From Cytauxzoon felis (taxonomy: Eukaryota > Apicomplexa > Aconoidasida > Piroplasmida > Theileriidae): a DNA stretch of 64,000 bases. Below, piece by piece: positions 23,546 to 32,186 of the stretch (position 1 is the stretch's first letter; each line of letters begins with the position of its first letter). Both the position numbers and the translations under genes were made by a program. Below the pieces are notes generated by a model. It had not been told where the DNA came from and made no database searches. It saw nothing but the letters and a program-made list of their open reading frames with translations. The stretch lies in contig JAIQCW010000156.1 of assembly GCA_020283715.1 (NCBI GenBank), positions 1-64,000 on the forward strand. Reading direction: 5' to 3'.

Positions 23546-23643
23546 TGTCTCTTGTTAACCTGACATTCATTTATTTATAGACATTTATGATCACATAGAT
23601 TGACCTTTATAATTTTAATTCAATTAATAAATCTATAATTTAC

Positions 23644-26600
23644 ATGAAAGGATTAGGGGTATTTTCACCTTGTATATCAACATCGCGCTGTGTATTGCAG
23701 GCGACAGGTGTAAGTGATTCGGCTAGGAGCGAGAGTGTATTGAGTGTAAATGATGAAGTATCATTAAATTTATTGAGATTTAGTGTTGTAGAACAATGTT
23801 CAGTATCATCAAATCCATTCGCATCACAATTTGATAATAATGAACCATCATTCTTAGGTACTAATGTTGGATTAGATGGTTATATAAACTCGAGGGTAAC
23901 TAATAGTATAGGTGAATTTACTACATTAAATACCGTTAGATTAGATATACCTGATGGCTCACTGACCAGTGTAGGTTGGATAAATTTGGGTAGTGATGAG
24001 GGAACTTTGACGTTAGGTACAAGTGTTGGTGATTTATTACTAATGGATGGTAATAAATTTGTGAATAATTGTGAATCATCCATTATTTCCAATGTAAAAA
24101 TATGTAATACGCCCATAAAATGTCTAAACTTCAATTCAAAGACAAATATGCTTGGTGTAGCCAGCGTCGATGGCCATATCTCAGTATGTGATTTGAATAA
24201 TCTTAGTGATATTAATGCATTTGATACAAGCTCTGGTAAGTGGAAAGTTGGACTGGTTACCAGTTTGAGTTGGAATAATCGTTTGGGTCATATATTGGCT
24301 ACATCGGGTTCTTCTGTCACATTTAATGACTCTAGTGGCATAGTTGTATGGGATTTAAAGTCAATAAAACCTGCTTCAAGTTTTAGAGATGTATCTGGTA
24401 GGAATAATCCTATAGCCATAGATTGGGTACCTGAGCAACCAACACAGTTGGTAGTTGGATATGGTGATGATAATTCACCTTCTATACAATTGTGGGATTT
24501 GCGTAATTCATCTGTGCCAATCAAGGAAATTAAAGGTCATAATAGAGGTTTAAGTGATTTGAAATTCTCTATTCATGATCCTAATTTATTATTAACAAGT
24601 GGTAAAGATGATTTTACAAAGTGTTGGTTAATGGGTGTTGGTGAACCCTTCAATTTATTATCTAATATAAGAACAGAGGCATTATGTTATCATACTAATA
24701 TTGAATGGCATTCTAATATACCTGGATTATTTCTTGGTAAATGTACTGATGGTGGGTTATTATTGTATAATATCTTTTCTGGTGATATACATGGTGATTA
24801 TATACCATGTTGGGTTAATAAAAAGACAAATTTAACCTCTGGATTCGCAGGTAGCCTGACATTATGGAGTAATAACGGTGATGTTAAATTTTACACGAGC
24901 AATAATAAAATTGAGCCTGAAATGTGTAAATTATTAGATGATACATTAAATAAGTTAACTAATCTAAAGGATTCCGATACATACAATAATTTATGTGTGG
25001 ATGAAATTAACAATACAAATGACGATAATGAGAAGTTACTTTGGAGCACCATAAAATCGCTGTACAATAACAATAATAATACTTCTTTTATTCCTCCATT
25101 ATTGGGATTTGATTCTAGTGGGAAGTTGCCCCATGAAGCTGGTGCAAAGTTTGTACCTCCTTCTACCACACCACATACATCCTCCGATACCAATCAGACA
25201 TCATCTTCAAATACGTTCCTTCACTTCAATGATCCGCATGATAGTCAGAGTGCAGAAGATTTCTTCGATTCATTGGGTAAGCAGAATGTGGAACAATTAA
25301 CTTGGGGTGATGGGGTATTGAAGGATTATTTAGTGGTCGGTAATTATAATGAAGCGGCTTCTTATTGTATTAGGAATGGTATGATAACTCAAGGTATATT
25401 ATTGGCGTACATTGGTGGTCCCGAATTGGCGTATCGTATAACAAATGATATAATAACAAGGTCTAACGATGGATTATTGAACACGATATTCTTAATAATG
25501 CAGGGTGATATATCATCTCTGGTATCAAAGTCACAATTAGACGATTGGAAAGAGACATTATCATATCTATGTACAAATTGTAATAACTCACCCCAGTTTA
25601 AGGAATTATGTAATAAGTTGGGTGATCGTCTATCAAACAGTAGTTCTCATTTGATACCAGCAGGTATTTGTTACATATGTGGTGGTAATTTTAATGGAAT
25701 TACTAATATAATGAATAAGATTGGTTCAGATAAGATCGGTATATATAAACTTGTGGATGATTTGATTAAAACTGCTGCAATATCGATTGCTATTAATAAT
25801 GGTAATTATAATGCCGAATTTAACAATTATATTGTCAAGTTGGCTGAAATTTACATCGATGGTGGTTATCTCGACAAGGCATTACAATGTCTATCATTAC
25901 CCGGCATACCGAACTCCAGCCATTTGAATGAGCTAAAACAGTGTATAAATACCACACTGAGTGCTACTGGAGTTGGAACAGGTGTTGGTATTAGTACATC
26001 AAGGAGCGCACCTGGTAATGTTGCAGGTGCAAGTGGAGTATCATCTGTAGCTTCTTCAAGAAGTGCTACTGGATTTAGTTCAGTACCATTGCAGCCCAAT
26101 GTCAGTGCAAACGTTGGTTATAATATTCCAAATCCTCCAAGTACGACAGGGGTACCCCTATCCACATTCCAACCTTCATATTCCTCCCACGTACCTCCAC
26201 AAACCCACGTTCCACCGCCATCACAGGTACAACCAACTCAAAGTGCTCCTCCAAGTCACATACCGCCTGTACATAACGTCCATACTTCAAATATTGTACA
26301 ACCATTGCATGTTCCACCACCTCACATGCCGCAACCGGTAAATACCTATGTTCCTCCGATGCAATATAGTCAGCCGTCGTCTAGTACTGCACCTGGTGTA
26401 GTTGCAGGCGTAGTACCACCAGGTATGCCAGTTCCATGGCCGTTGCCTACAGCTACACAACAGTTGGGTTCAAGAACAAGGAGTACTGAGGAATCTAACA
26501 AATTGGCGATTGAAACTATATCCACACAACAGTTATTAGGTGAAACAATGCCACCAAATGATTTAAATATGGTAACAAATACTCTACAATCATTGACATC

Positions 26601-26841
26601 ACATGGTACTAATGCAAGAGTAGCACAAGATAATCATAAGAATATAAACGAGCTGATTAATTTATTAAATAAAGGTCAATTAAATGCCGAAGCGAATACA
26701 CTATTAATAAACATGTGTAACGCCATAAATAATGGCGACAAGGTCAATGCCAATATTACATTATCTACAATTACAAATAAATTATGGAATAATCAAAATA
26801 AAAGCTGGATCATGTGCCTTAAACGTATCGTACCTAAATGA
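23644..26841 (+). CDS. SEC31: SEC31, COPII outer-coat subunit
   Basis: Intronless, 1,065 residues. Residues 1-400 form a WD40 propeller, with blades visible as ATSGSS..GIVVWDLKS, VVGYGDDNSPSIQLWDLRN and HDPNLLLTSGKDDFTKCWLM; the segments GHNRGLSDLKF and DWVPEQPTQLV are characteristic of SEC31. Residues 540-770 are an alpha-solenoid. A Pro/Ser/His-rich linker follows (about 840-960, VPPQTHVPPPSQVQ), equivalent to the region that binds Sec23/Sar1, and the end is a short helical domain (NELINLLNKGQLNAEANTLL) as in SEC31/SRA1. Family knowledge: cage-forming partner of SEC13 for ER-to-Golgi vesicles. Length is slightly short of yeast (1,273). Confidence 0.94.
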   Translation: MKGLGVFSPCISTSRCVLQATGVSDSARSESVLSVNDEVSLNLLRFSVVEQCSVSSNPFASQFDNNEPSFLGTNVGLDGYINSRVTNSIGEFTTLNTVRLDIPDGSLTSVGWINLGSDEGTLTLGTSVGDLLLMDGNKFVNNCESSIISNVKICNTPIKCLNFNSKTNMLGVASVDGHISVCDLNNLSDINAFDTSSGKWKVGLVTSLSWNNRLGHILATSGSSVTFNDSSGIVVWDLKSIKPASSFRDVSGRNNPIAIDWVPEQPTQLVVGYGDDNSPSIQLWDLRNSSVPIKEIKGHNRGLSDLKFSIHDPNLLLTSGKDDFTKCWLMGVGEPFNLLSNIRTEALCYHTNIEWHSNIPGLFLGKCTDGGLLLYNIFSGDIHGDYIPCWVNKKTNLTSGFAGSLTLWSNNGDVKFYTSNNKIEPEMCKLLDDTLNKLTNLKDSDTYNNLCVDEINNTNDDNEKLLWSTIKSLYNNNNNTSFIPPLLGFDSSGKLPHEAGAKFVPPSTTPHTSSDTNQTSSSNTFLHFNDPHDSQSAEDFFDSLGKQNVEQLTWGDGVLKDYLVVGNYNEAASYCIRNGMITQGILLAYIGGPELAYRITNDIITRSNDGLLNTIFLIMQGDISSLVSKSQLDDWKETLSYLCTNCNNSPQFKELCNKLGDRLSNSSSHLIPAGICYICGGNFNGITNIMNKIGSDKIGIYKLVDDLIKTAAISIAINNGNYNAEFNNYIVKLAEIYIDGGYLDKALQCLSLPGIPNSSHLNELKQCINTTLSATGVGTGVGISTSRSAPGNVAGASGVSSVASSRSATGFSSVPLQPNVSANVGYNIPNPPSTTGVPLSTFQPSYSSHVPPQTHVPPPSQVQPTQSAPPSHIPPVHNVHTSNIVQPLHVPPPHMPQPVNTYVPPMQYSQPSSSTAPGVVAGVVPPGMPVPWPLPTATQQLGSRTRSTEESNKLAIETISTQQLLGETMPPNDLNMVTNTLQSLTSHGTNARVAQDNHKNINELINLLNKGQLNAEANTLLINMCNAINNGDKVNANITLSTITNKLWNNQNKSWIMCLKRIVPK

Positions 26842-26937
26842 TCATGGGATATCCATAAATTAATTTTTTACACAAGAACTTATATGGAATTAATAATTTA
26901 TACTCGTTATAGTTTGTCATTGTCATCCATACTTCCA

Positions 26938-27990
26938 TCAAACTTCGCAGCAGGTCCATGTCTTCTTCCTGCGTTTGTTCGTCCAGTCTAGTTGAAATAT
27001 GGTATTTGCAATATATTCATCGGGATTAATAAGTGATTTACCCACATGACTTCGAAAACTGATGGATCTCCCAATACCAATCGGTGGTTTTATAATAACT
27101 TCGCATTTGCTGTTTAGTGAGTTATTAAATGATTCTACAGAATCAAATCCTAATTCTGACGGTGAAGTACAATAACCGGGTATCATTTGGTACCTGTAAT
27201 TTATTGGATAGTCGCTATCCCTATAATATAGCATATTTGGGTCATGGAATCTATAAAATAATGTACGGTATCTATCATCACAATTTGAATCCTCGACGAC
27301 GACTTTAGTATCGTCAATTGCATCCTCCAGTGTTTTGACGCCTTCTCTCGATGACTGTTTGGATATATTCTCTAGAGTATGTACAGAATCCCTACTATTA
27401 TTCGATATATCGCTGTTTATTGGCGTAGTCTTGTAGTCATCTGATTCTTGATGTGATAAGTCGGTAACTTCAATATCACAATTATCCCCAACATCATTGT
27501 GTAGAATATTACAACGATGTTCGTCTATGACATTTCCACGATCGACATTAAATTCGGTGATACACTGGACATTCAGTCTATGTCCAGTGTTGACTGCACC
27601 GTGATCGATATTAACTTCACTGGCACATTGGATATCGCCTGCGGCACATTTTATATTATCTTCATTAGTAGGTACCAACTCATTACAACCGTCCCTGTTT
27701 CTTGTACCGGATAAAATAGTTACATTGGCAGAGATCACATCGCGTCCATGAGATCTATCTGTATTTGGTAAACAAAACGTAAGGTCATTTGCTCTAGCAA
27801 CATGAGCTAGTGATAGTGATGTATCTGTAGCATTTGCATCAGCTTCCCTAACGGACGGTAATGGAGAGTTAACGTTGACATCTCCAACATCATTTGTGTT
27901 TATATAATTATTGTTTATGATAATTTGAATAGTATTATCAATTAAATGTGTAATATCTTCGACCAAAGACAATGTTTTCTTTAATGTCAT
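26938..27990 (-). CDS. Unrecognised acidic protein with internal repeats
   Basis: 350 residues from the Met at 27990 (MTLKKTLSLVEDITHLIDN); an upstream in-frame extension to 28161 exists but is hydrophobic, AT-rich and unlikely. The middle is Asp/Asn-rich and contains an imperfect duplication of about 20 residues: VNIDHGAVNTGHRLNVQCI and FNVDRGNVIDEHRCNILHN. The C-terminal 110 residues look folded (YRTLFYRFHDPNMLYYRDSD, KPPIGIGRSISFRSHVGKSL) and end in a basic, Cys-containing tail. No family recognised. It is 101 bp downstream of the RNase P subunit gene on the same strand. Confidence 0.6.
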   Translation of the reverse strand: MTLKKTLSLVEDITHLIDNTIQIIINNNYINTNDVGDVNVNSPLPSVREADANATDTSLSLAHVARANDLTFCLPNTDRSHGRDVISANVTILSGTRNRDGCNELVPTNEDNIKCAAGDIQCASEVNIDHGAVNTGHRLNVQCITEFNVDRGNVIDEHRCNILHNDVGDNCDIEVTDLSHQESDDYKTTPINSDISNNSRDSVHTLENISKQSSREGVKTLEDAIDDTKVVVEDSNCDDRYRTLFYRFHDPNMLYYRDSDYPINYRYQMIPGYCTSPSELGFDSVESFNNSLNSKCEVIIKPPIGIGRSISFRSHVGKSLINPDEYIANTIFQLDWTNKRRKKTWTCCEV

Positions 27991-28090
27991 CTTAATAAAA
28001 TATAAACAACATGTAAAATAATATTCAATAATACTATGGTATAGATAAATGCGATAAAAGAAAATTCGAGTTATAAATGCATAAACGACT

Positions 28091-28435
28091 TCATGTATCT
28101 GTATGCTTAACTCTTCTAGTTCTAGTACATACAATACATGTAGTAGATATCCAATCATCAACTACATTTACTATCTTAGAGTCAGTTGTTAATAATGTAT
28201 TACAGCCAAAACATATTTTCTTTTTTAATGTTTTATTTAATCTTATCAAATGCTTAGTTGCTATATCTTTAAGCTCTTTATTATATATTCTACTGACATT
28301 GGGATCTACGTCCGAAAACAGCTCCGAAGCCTTTATCAAGTACTCTATTCTGCAAATATGCTTGGTTCTATCATGCGATGATTTAGAACGATTGGATTTA
28401 AATTTACATCGATCTCCATCGTTATTAGACATCAT
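28091..28435 (-). CDS. RNase P protein subunit Rpr2/RPP21-like
   Basis: 114 residues, intronless. The family pattern is clear: RIEYLIKASELF (R-x-x-Y-L-x-x-A), NVSRIYNKELKDIATKHLIR (S-R-x-Y), RLNKTLKKKICFGCNTLL (K-x-x-x-C-x-x-C), then TCIVCTRTRR (C-x-x-C, basic). The four cysteines are the zinc ligands. Family knowledge: part of nuclear RNase P, which removes the 5' leader of pre-tRNA. The 28430-28435 region has two tandem ATG codons. It shares a 77-bp gap with the divergent secreted-protein gene at 28513. Confidence 0.85.
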   Translation of the reverse strand: MMSNNDGDRCKFKSNRSKSSHDRTKHICRIEYLIKASELFSDVDPNVSRIYNKELKDIATKHLIRLNKTLKKKICFGCNTLLTTDSKIVNVVDDWISTTCIVCTRTRRVKHTDT

Positions 28436-28512
28436 AAAGGTATATAACTACAGTCAATGTTCCTTAGTGCCACCACGAGTTGGGTATAAATTTGGCAGCC
28501 CATGGTCATCAT

Positions 28513-29643
28513 ATGACTTTAATGTATTATTTATGTATATGTTATATAATCCTAATCATATTTAATGGTATAGAATGTTATTGTGATTTGGCCTTGAATA
28601 ATAATTATCTACACATTAACGATGTGTATGTTGATTCACATATATCTATAATAAACATCAACTATTACATAGCAACCTTACCTGCGAGGACGAATCTGAA
28701 GATTCTTACCCTTATAAAGATGCTCTGATAAGGTTGGAAAAGTTTTAATTATTTATATGGATTTTAGGTGCTACAAGGATAAATCATGTGTCTATGTCAG
28801 AGTAGTAGAATATGACGCTTATAATGATTACTATGGTAAATCCACTCTATGTTATTCAATGGAGTTATCGCATCTGTATTCCATAAGGAATAGCAGAGTA
28901 AGTTGTTTTACAGTTTTATTAAACTTGCATTCAGATTTCAATTAAAAGAGATAAATGTATGTTTCAAGTATATATAGTCGAATATATCATTTAGTGTATG
29001 ACAACAGTGATCAGAATTTTTCTGTGGAATTAAATAGAAGAGGTATATTAATCTAGATATTGATAATTATATTGTCTAGGTATTTGTGATAAGAACCAGT
29101 TAATTGATGAAAGGAAGAACATAATGTCAATAGATGATGCAAAGGGTATATTTCTATATATTTATACTTCCTACTCCTATAGAGGAATGTCAAAGGTTAA
29201 ACTGCGATTACTTCACGGTAAATTTTAATAAAACCATAATAAATAACAATGTATAGATGTCAATTTTAACAGAGTTTGTTATATATAAATTACTTTTAAA
29301 AAAATTAGTTCCATTGATGGCAATACAATTACTACTTGGTTTTGTAGAGGTGAAATCCATCATTTACAACAAGATGGATATATTACTATCATCAAACAGC
29401 ATATCGTCAATGAAGAGTTATAACATCAATACATCTAAATTTTCTTTTTAATGTTGTGGATCCTCTTGTGTTTAATTCGCCTTTAAAGTACATGTATAAT
29501 TTTTGACGTATCAACTATAGGATAAATCACCTGTAGCATACCTTAAGGAAGCGGAAGATGTGGTAAATAAGAAGGATATCTGCAAGAGAATAAAAATCCC
29601 CAATGGAATGATTATTGATAGAAGAATCAAAACGTTTGTATGA
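28513..29643 (+). CDS. Secreted cysteine-containing protein, many short exons
   Basis: Signal peptide MTLMYYLCICYIILIIFNG. Supported exons: 28513-28625, 28673-28732, 28768-28897, 28935-28956, 28995-29042, 29080-29145, 29183-29217 and 29257 onward; these keep phase through CYCDLALNN, NLTCEDESEDSYPYKDALIR, CYKDKSCVYVRVVEYDA and EECQRLNCDYFT. A further likely intron (about 29276-29310) leads to SIDGNTITTWFCRGEIHHL. The 3' end is uncertain: an exon encoding VVDPLVFNSPLK and a final exon 29521-29643 (DKSPVAYLKEAEDVV) are open but do not join cleanly. The cysteine spacing suggests an extracellular disulfide-bonded domain, possibly of the apicomplexan s48/45 kind, but I cannot confirm that. The final exon resembles a decayed interspersed element. 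Confidence 0.6.
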
Positions 29644-29703
29644 ATACCTAGTTGCTGTTTTCGTATATAACTTCAAGTTTTATCATTTCATTAAGAAAAC
29701 ATC

Positions 29704-30285
29704 CTATAATTCATCGTCAGCTGCGATACGATCGGCGAGTTCAGTATCGTATGAAACGGGATCATCATCTGGGAAGTAGTCATCTTCAAGGTCATCGTAA
29801 TCATCTATGAATATTAATCGATCACATGTTAGTGAAGCTACATTTATGCCGTATATATTGCGCATAAACATTGGTAAACAATCACCAAATACCTAAGTAA
29901 ATGTGTTTGAGTGAAAATTTCAAGATACCCTGGTACAATATATTAAATCACTTTTAACTTCATTACAGCGAAGAAATAATGATGCTGATTTGATTAAATA
30001 ATTTCCTAATATAAATGATAAGCTATCAATATTCGTTTGATCGTCAGTATGGAGTTGGTTGTTGACACATCTTAAGAAATCATTTGATGATATTTTCGTA
30101 CCTAACGGTATATTTAGACATTTAACAATTGTATTTATTAATAATTTATTGGAACGATCATGATCTAATAACTCCAGTAATTTAGCTGTATGTTTACGAT
30201 TATTGAATACGGCTTCATCAACATCCTCACCAAGACCATGAACAAGACTGTATGAGGATATAATGATGAAAAATAATAATTTCAT
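29704..30285 (-). CDS. Small secreted protein ending in DDEL (tandem family member 1)
   Basis: Two exons (30285-29929, 29892-29704), 36-bp intron, 181 residues. Signal peptide MKLLFFIIISSYSLVHG. The body is helical with paired Cys (IVKCLNIP, DFLRCVNNQ, FLRCNEV, LIYCTR) and the family motif GDCLPMFMR right after the intron. The C-terminus is strongly acidic (DDYDDLEDDYFPDDD) and ends AADDEL. A terminal xDEL is the ER-retrieval signal recognised by the KDEL receptor in many eukaryotes, so an ER-resident or slowly secreted product is inferred. The intron position immediately before CLPM is shared with the neighbours. No known function. Confidence 0.75.
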
Positions 30286-30459
30286 ATTGTATTTATAATA
30301 ACATGCGATGGAATATATATTAATGAACTGCTAATATTAGCCATAGAAAAATAGACATAAATGAACGTATACTGTAGGGTGTCTGATTATATAATATGTA
30401 TTTAAAAAATAAACTGTACGACTATTAATGTATTTTTAAAATTTTACAACAACTTGACA

Positions 30460-31063
30460 TTATAATTCACTAAATCGGCTCGGTAATGGTGTAGATCTCG
30501 ATATACATACAACCAACATTGGTAAACATTCAACCAAACACTGTATTATCATTTATTAAAGTATAATAATTAATCTAACAAGTCGATGACTAGTATTAAT
30601 ACATAATTATTGTATTCACCAAATGATAGCATTTCAATATTTACAAACATACCTTAGCGTCCTGACTATCAAATTCATCTTTATTAACGGCTCCAAGACA
30701 TATTCGAGCAGTACATAATATATATTCACCTATACAAGTAACCAATGGTATCGGTGGTTCTAGACTGAATCGCGATGTAATATTATTTATACATGATGCA
30801 AGTTCACCTTTGGTTATATCACCATTAGCTAAACAATAAGAAAGCCCTTTAACTAAATCAATGTGTCTATTGACTGAAAATTTCTCTTGTCCATCAGATT
30901 CATCACATTCACCGTAATTTGCAATTAAATCTTGAACTTGTTTTAAATAGTCATTTAATGTTACTGTTGACTCGTCATCATCTTCGTTCATCGCATCTAT
31001 ATAAACATCCTTAGTAATAAAAATTACACACAAAAACAAATTTATATACTTTACCATATACAT
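30460..31063 (-). CDS. Small secreted protein (tandem family member 2)
   Basis: Two exons (31063-30653, 30540-30460) and a 112-bp intron, 163 residues. Signal peptide MYMVKYINLFLCVIFITKD. Helical, acidic body with Cys at GECDESD, LSYCLAN, LASCINN, LVTCIGEYILC and ARICLGAV; exon 2 starts CLVECLPMLVVC, aligning with GDCLPMFMR of member 1. The protein ends RFSEL. Intron placement and the motif show common descent with members 1, 3 and 4 although overall identity is low, as expected for fast-evolving secreted proteins. Confidence 0.72.
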
Positions 31064-31190
31064 TATTATACATTTAACAAATTGTCAAAATAACAGATAC
31101 TATACTATCGTGTAGGGGACATCTGGAATAGAAATTAAAATTCATAATATATATAATGAAAATTAAATTAAAAATAAATTAATAATATTA

Positions 31191-31660
31191 TTACAGTTCT
31201 GGATATTCATATGGTTCATCATTCATACATTCTAAAAAACGAGGTAATAATTCACCCAAACACTATAAATAATTACATTGAGTTAATTATTCCAACGTAC
31301 CTTCAAACATTCCGGTGTATAATTTTGAAAACAAGTTATAGTACAATTAATAGATGTTTCCATAAAATATTCCTTAAAACATAATAATAACTGATGTCTT
31401 TGTAAAATTACTTCACGAAAAAAACTAGCGATATAACAAGCTAATAACTCATCACCACTCAAATTTTTTGATTCACAAACATCGTATGCTTTACATAAGG
31501 ATTTTTCATCAAATTCATATTCTTCAATAAGTTGATCAACAACAAGAGAGAAATCAATTTTACGATCTATCGAATTTAAACCACTCTTAACATCCTCGAG
31601 ATTATATGAATAAGCATACTGTATGAGTATAGTGATAAAAACAAATAGTATAGAATACAT
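31191..31660 (-). CDS. Small secreted protein (tandem family member 3)
   Basis: Two exons (31660-31301, 31262-31191), 38-bp intron. The start at 31660 gives a signal peptide MYSILFVFITILIQYAYSYN and 143 residues; an in-frame Met three codons upstream (31669) would overlap the stop of member 4 by 7 bp. Cys occur at KSLCKAYDVCES, LLACYIA, LLLCFKE and NCTITCFQ; exon 2 begins CLGELLPRFLEC, equivalent to the CLPMFMR motif. The protein ends EYPEL. No known function. Confidence 0.7.
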
Positions 31661-31662
31661 TA

Positions 31663-32097
31663 TTAACATTCCAATCCGGTGAAACACCTCATAAAAAGTG
31701 GTATACAATCACCAACACAACTTAAACAATCAAATGGTTCTTCACTATTAATATCGTCGTTAAAACAAACACTAATACATTTAGGTATAGCACAAACTGC
31801 AAATTTACATAAACAACGTGGAAATATAGCTACAAACGGTGTTCTATATAATGAATCATATATATAATTTACAGCATAACCTTTTTTATCTACTTTCTTT
31901 ATAATCAATTCTTTAGCAACTTTTACACCACCTTTATTTTCTTCCGATTCAGTATTAAATATCTTTGCGATCGCTTTATAAAAATCTTGTTTATTTTCTA
32001 TACTCACATGTGATGTTGGAGAAGTATAGACATAAAAATTACACAAACTCAATACAAGTACCAAATATATTATAAAAAAATCTAACCTAATTAACAT
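31663..32097 (-). CDS. Small secreted Cys-rich protein (tandem family member 4)
   Basis: Single exon, 144 residues. Signal peptide MLIRLDFFIIYLVLVLSLCN. The C-terminal 60 residues are Cys-rich: RCLCKFAVCAIPKCISVC, DCLSCVGDCIPLFMRCF. DCIPLFMRC aligns with GDCLPMFMR of member 1, but here the motif is not split by an intron. The stop (31663) practically touches the start of member 3. Most upstream of four same-strand genes, probably produced by tandem duplication. Confidence 0.7.
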   Translation of the reverse strand: MLIRLDFFIIYLVLVLSLCNFYVYTSPTSHVSIENKQDFYKAIAKIFNTESEENKGGVKVAKELIIKKVDKKGYAVNYIYDSLYRTPFVAIFPRCLCKFAVCAIPKCISVCFNDDINSEEPFDCLSCVGDCIPLFMRCFTGLEC

Positions 32098-32186
32098 TTC
32101 ATTTATTACACAATAAATTCAAACTGAATCTAAATAAAATTATAAATTAATAAATACAAGTGGGGAAATGATTTAAAAATCATTTT

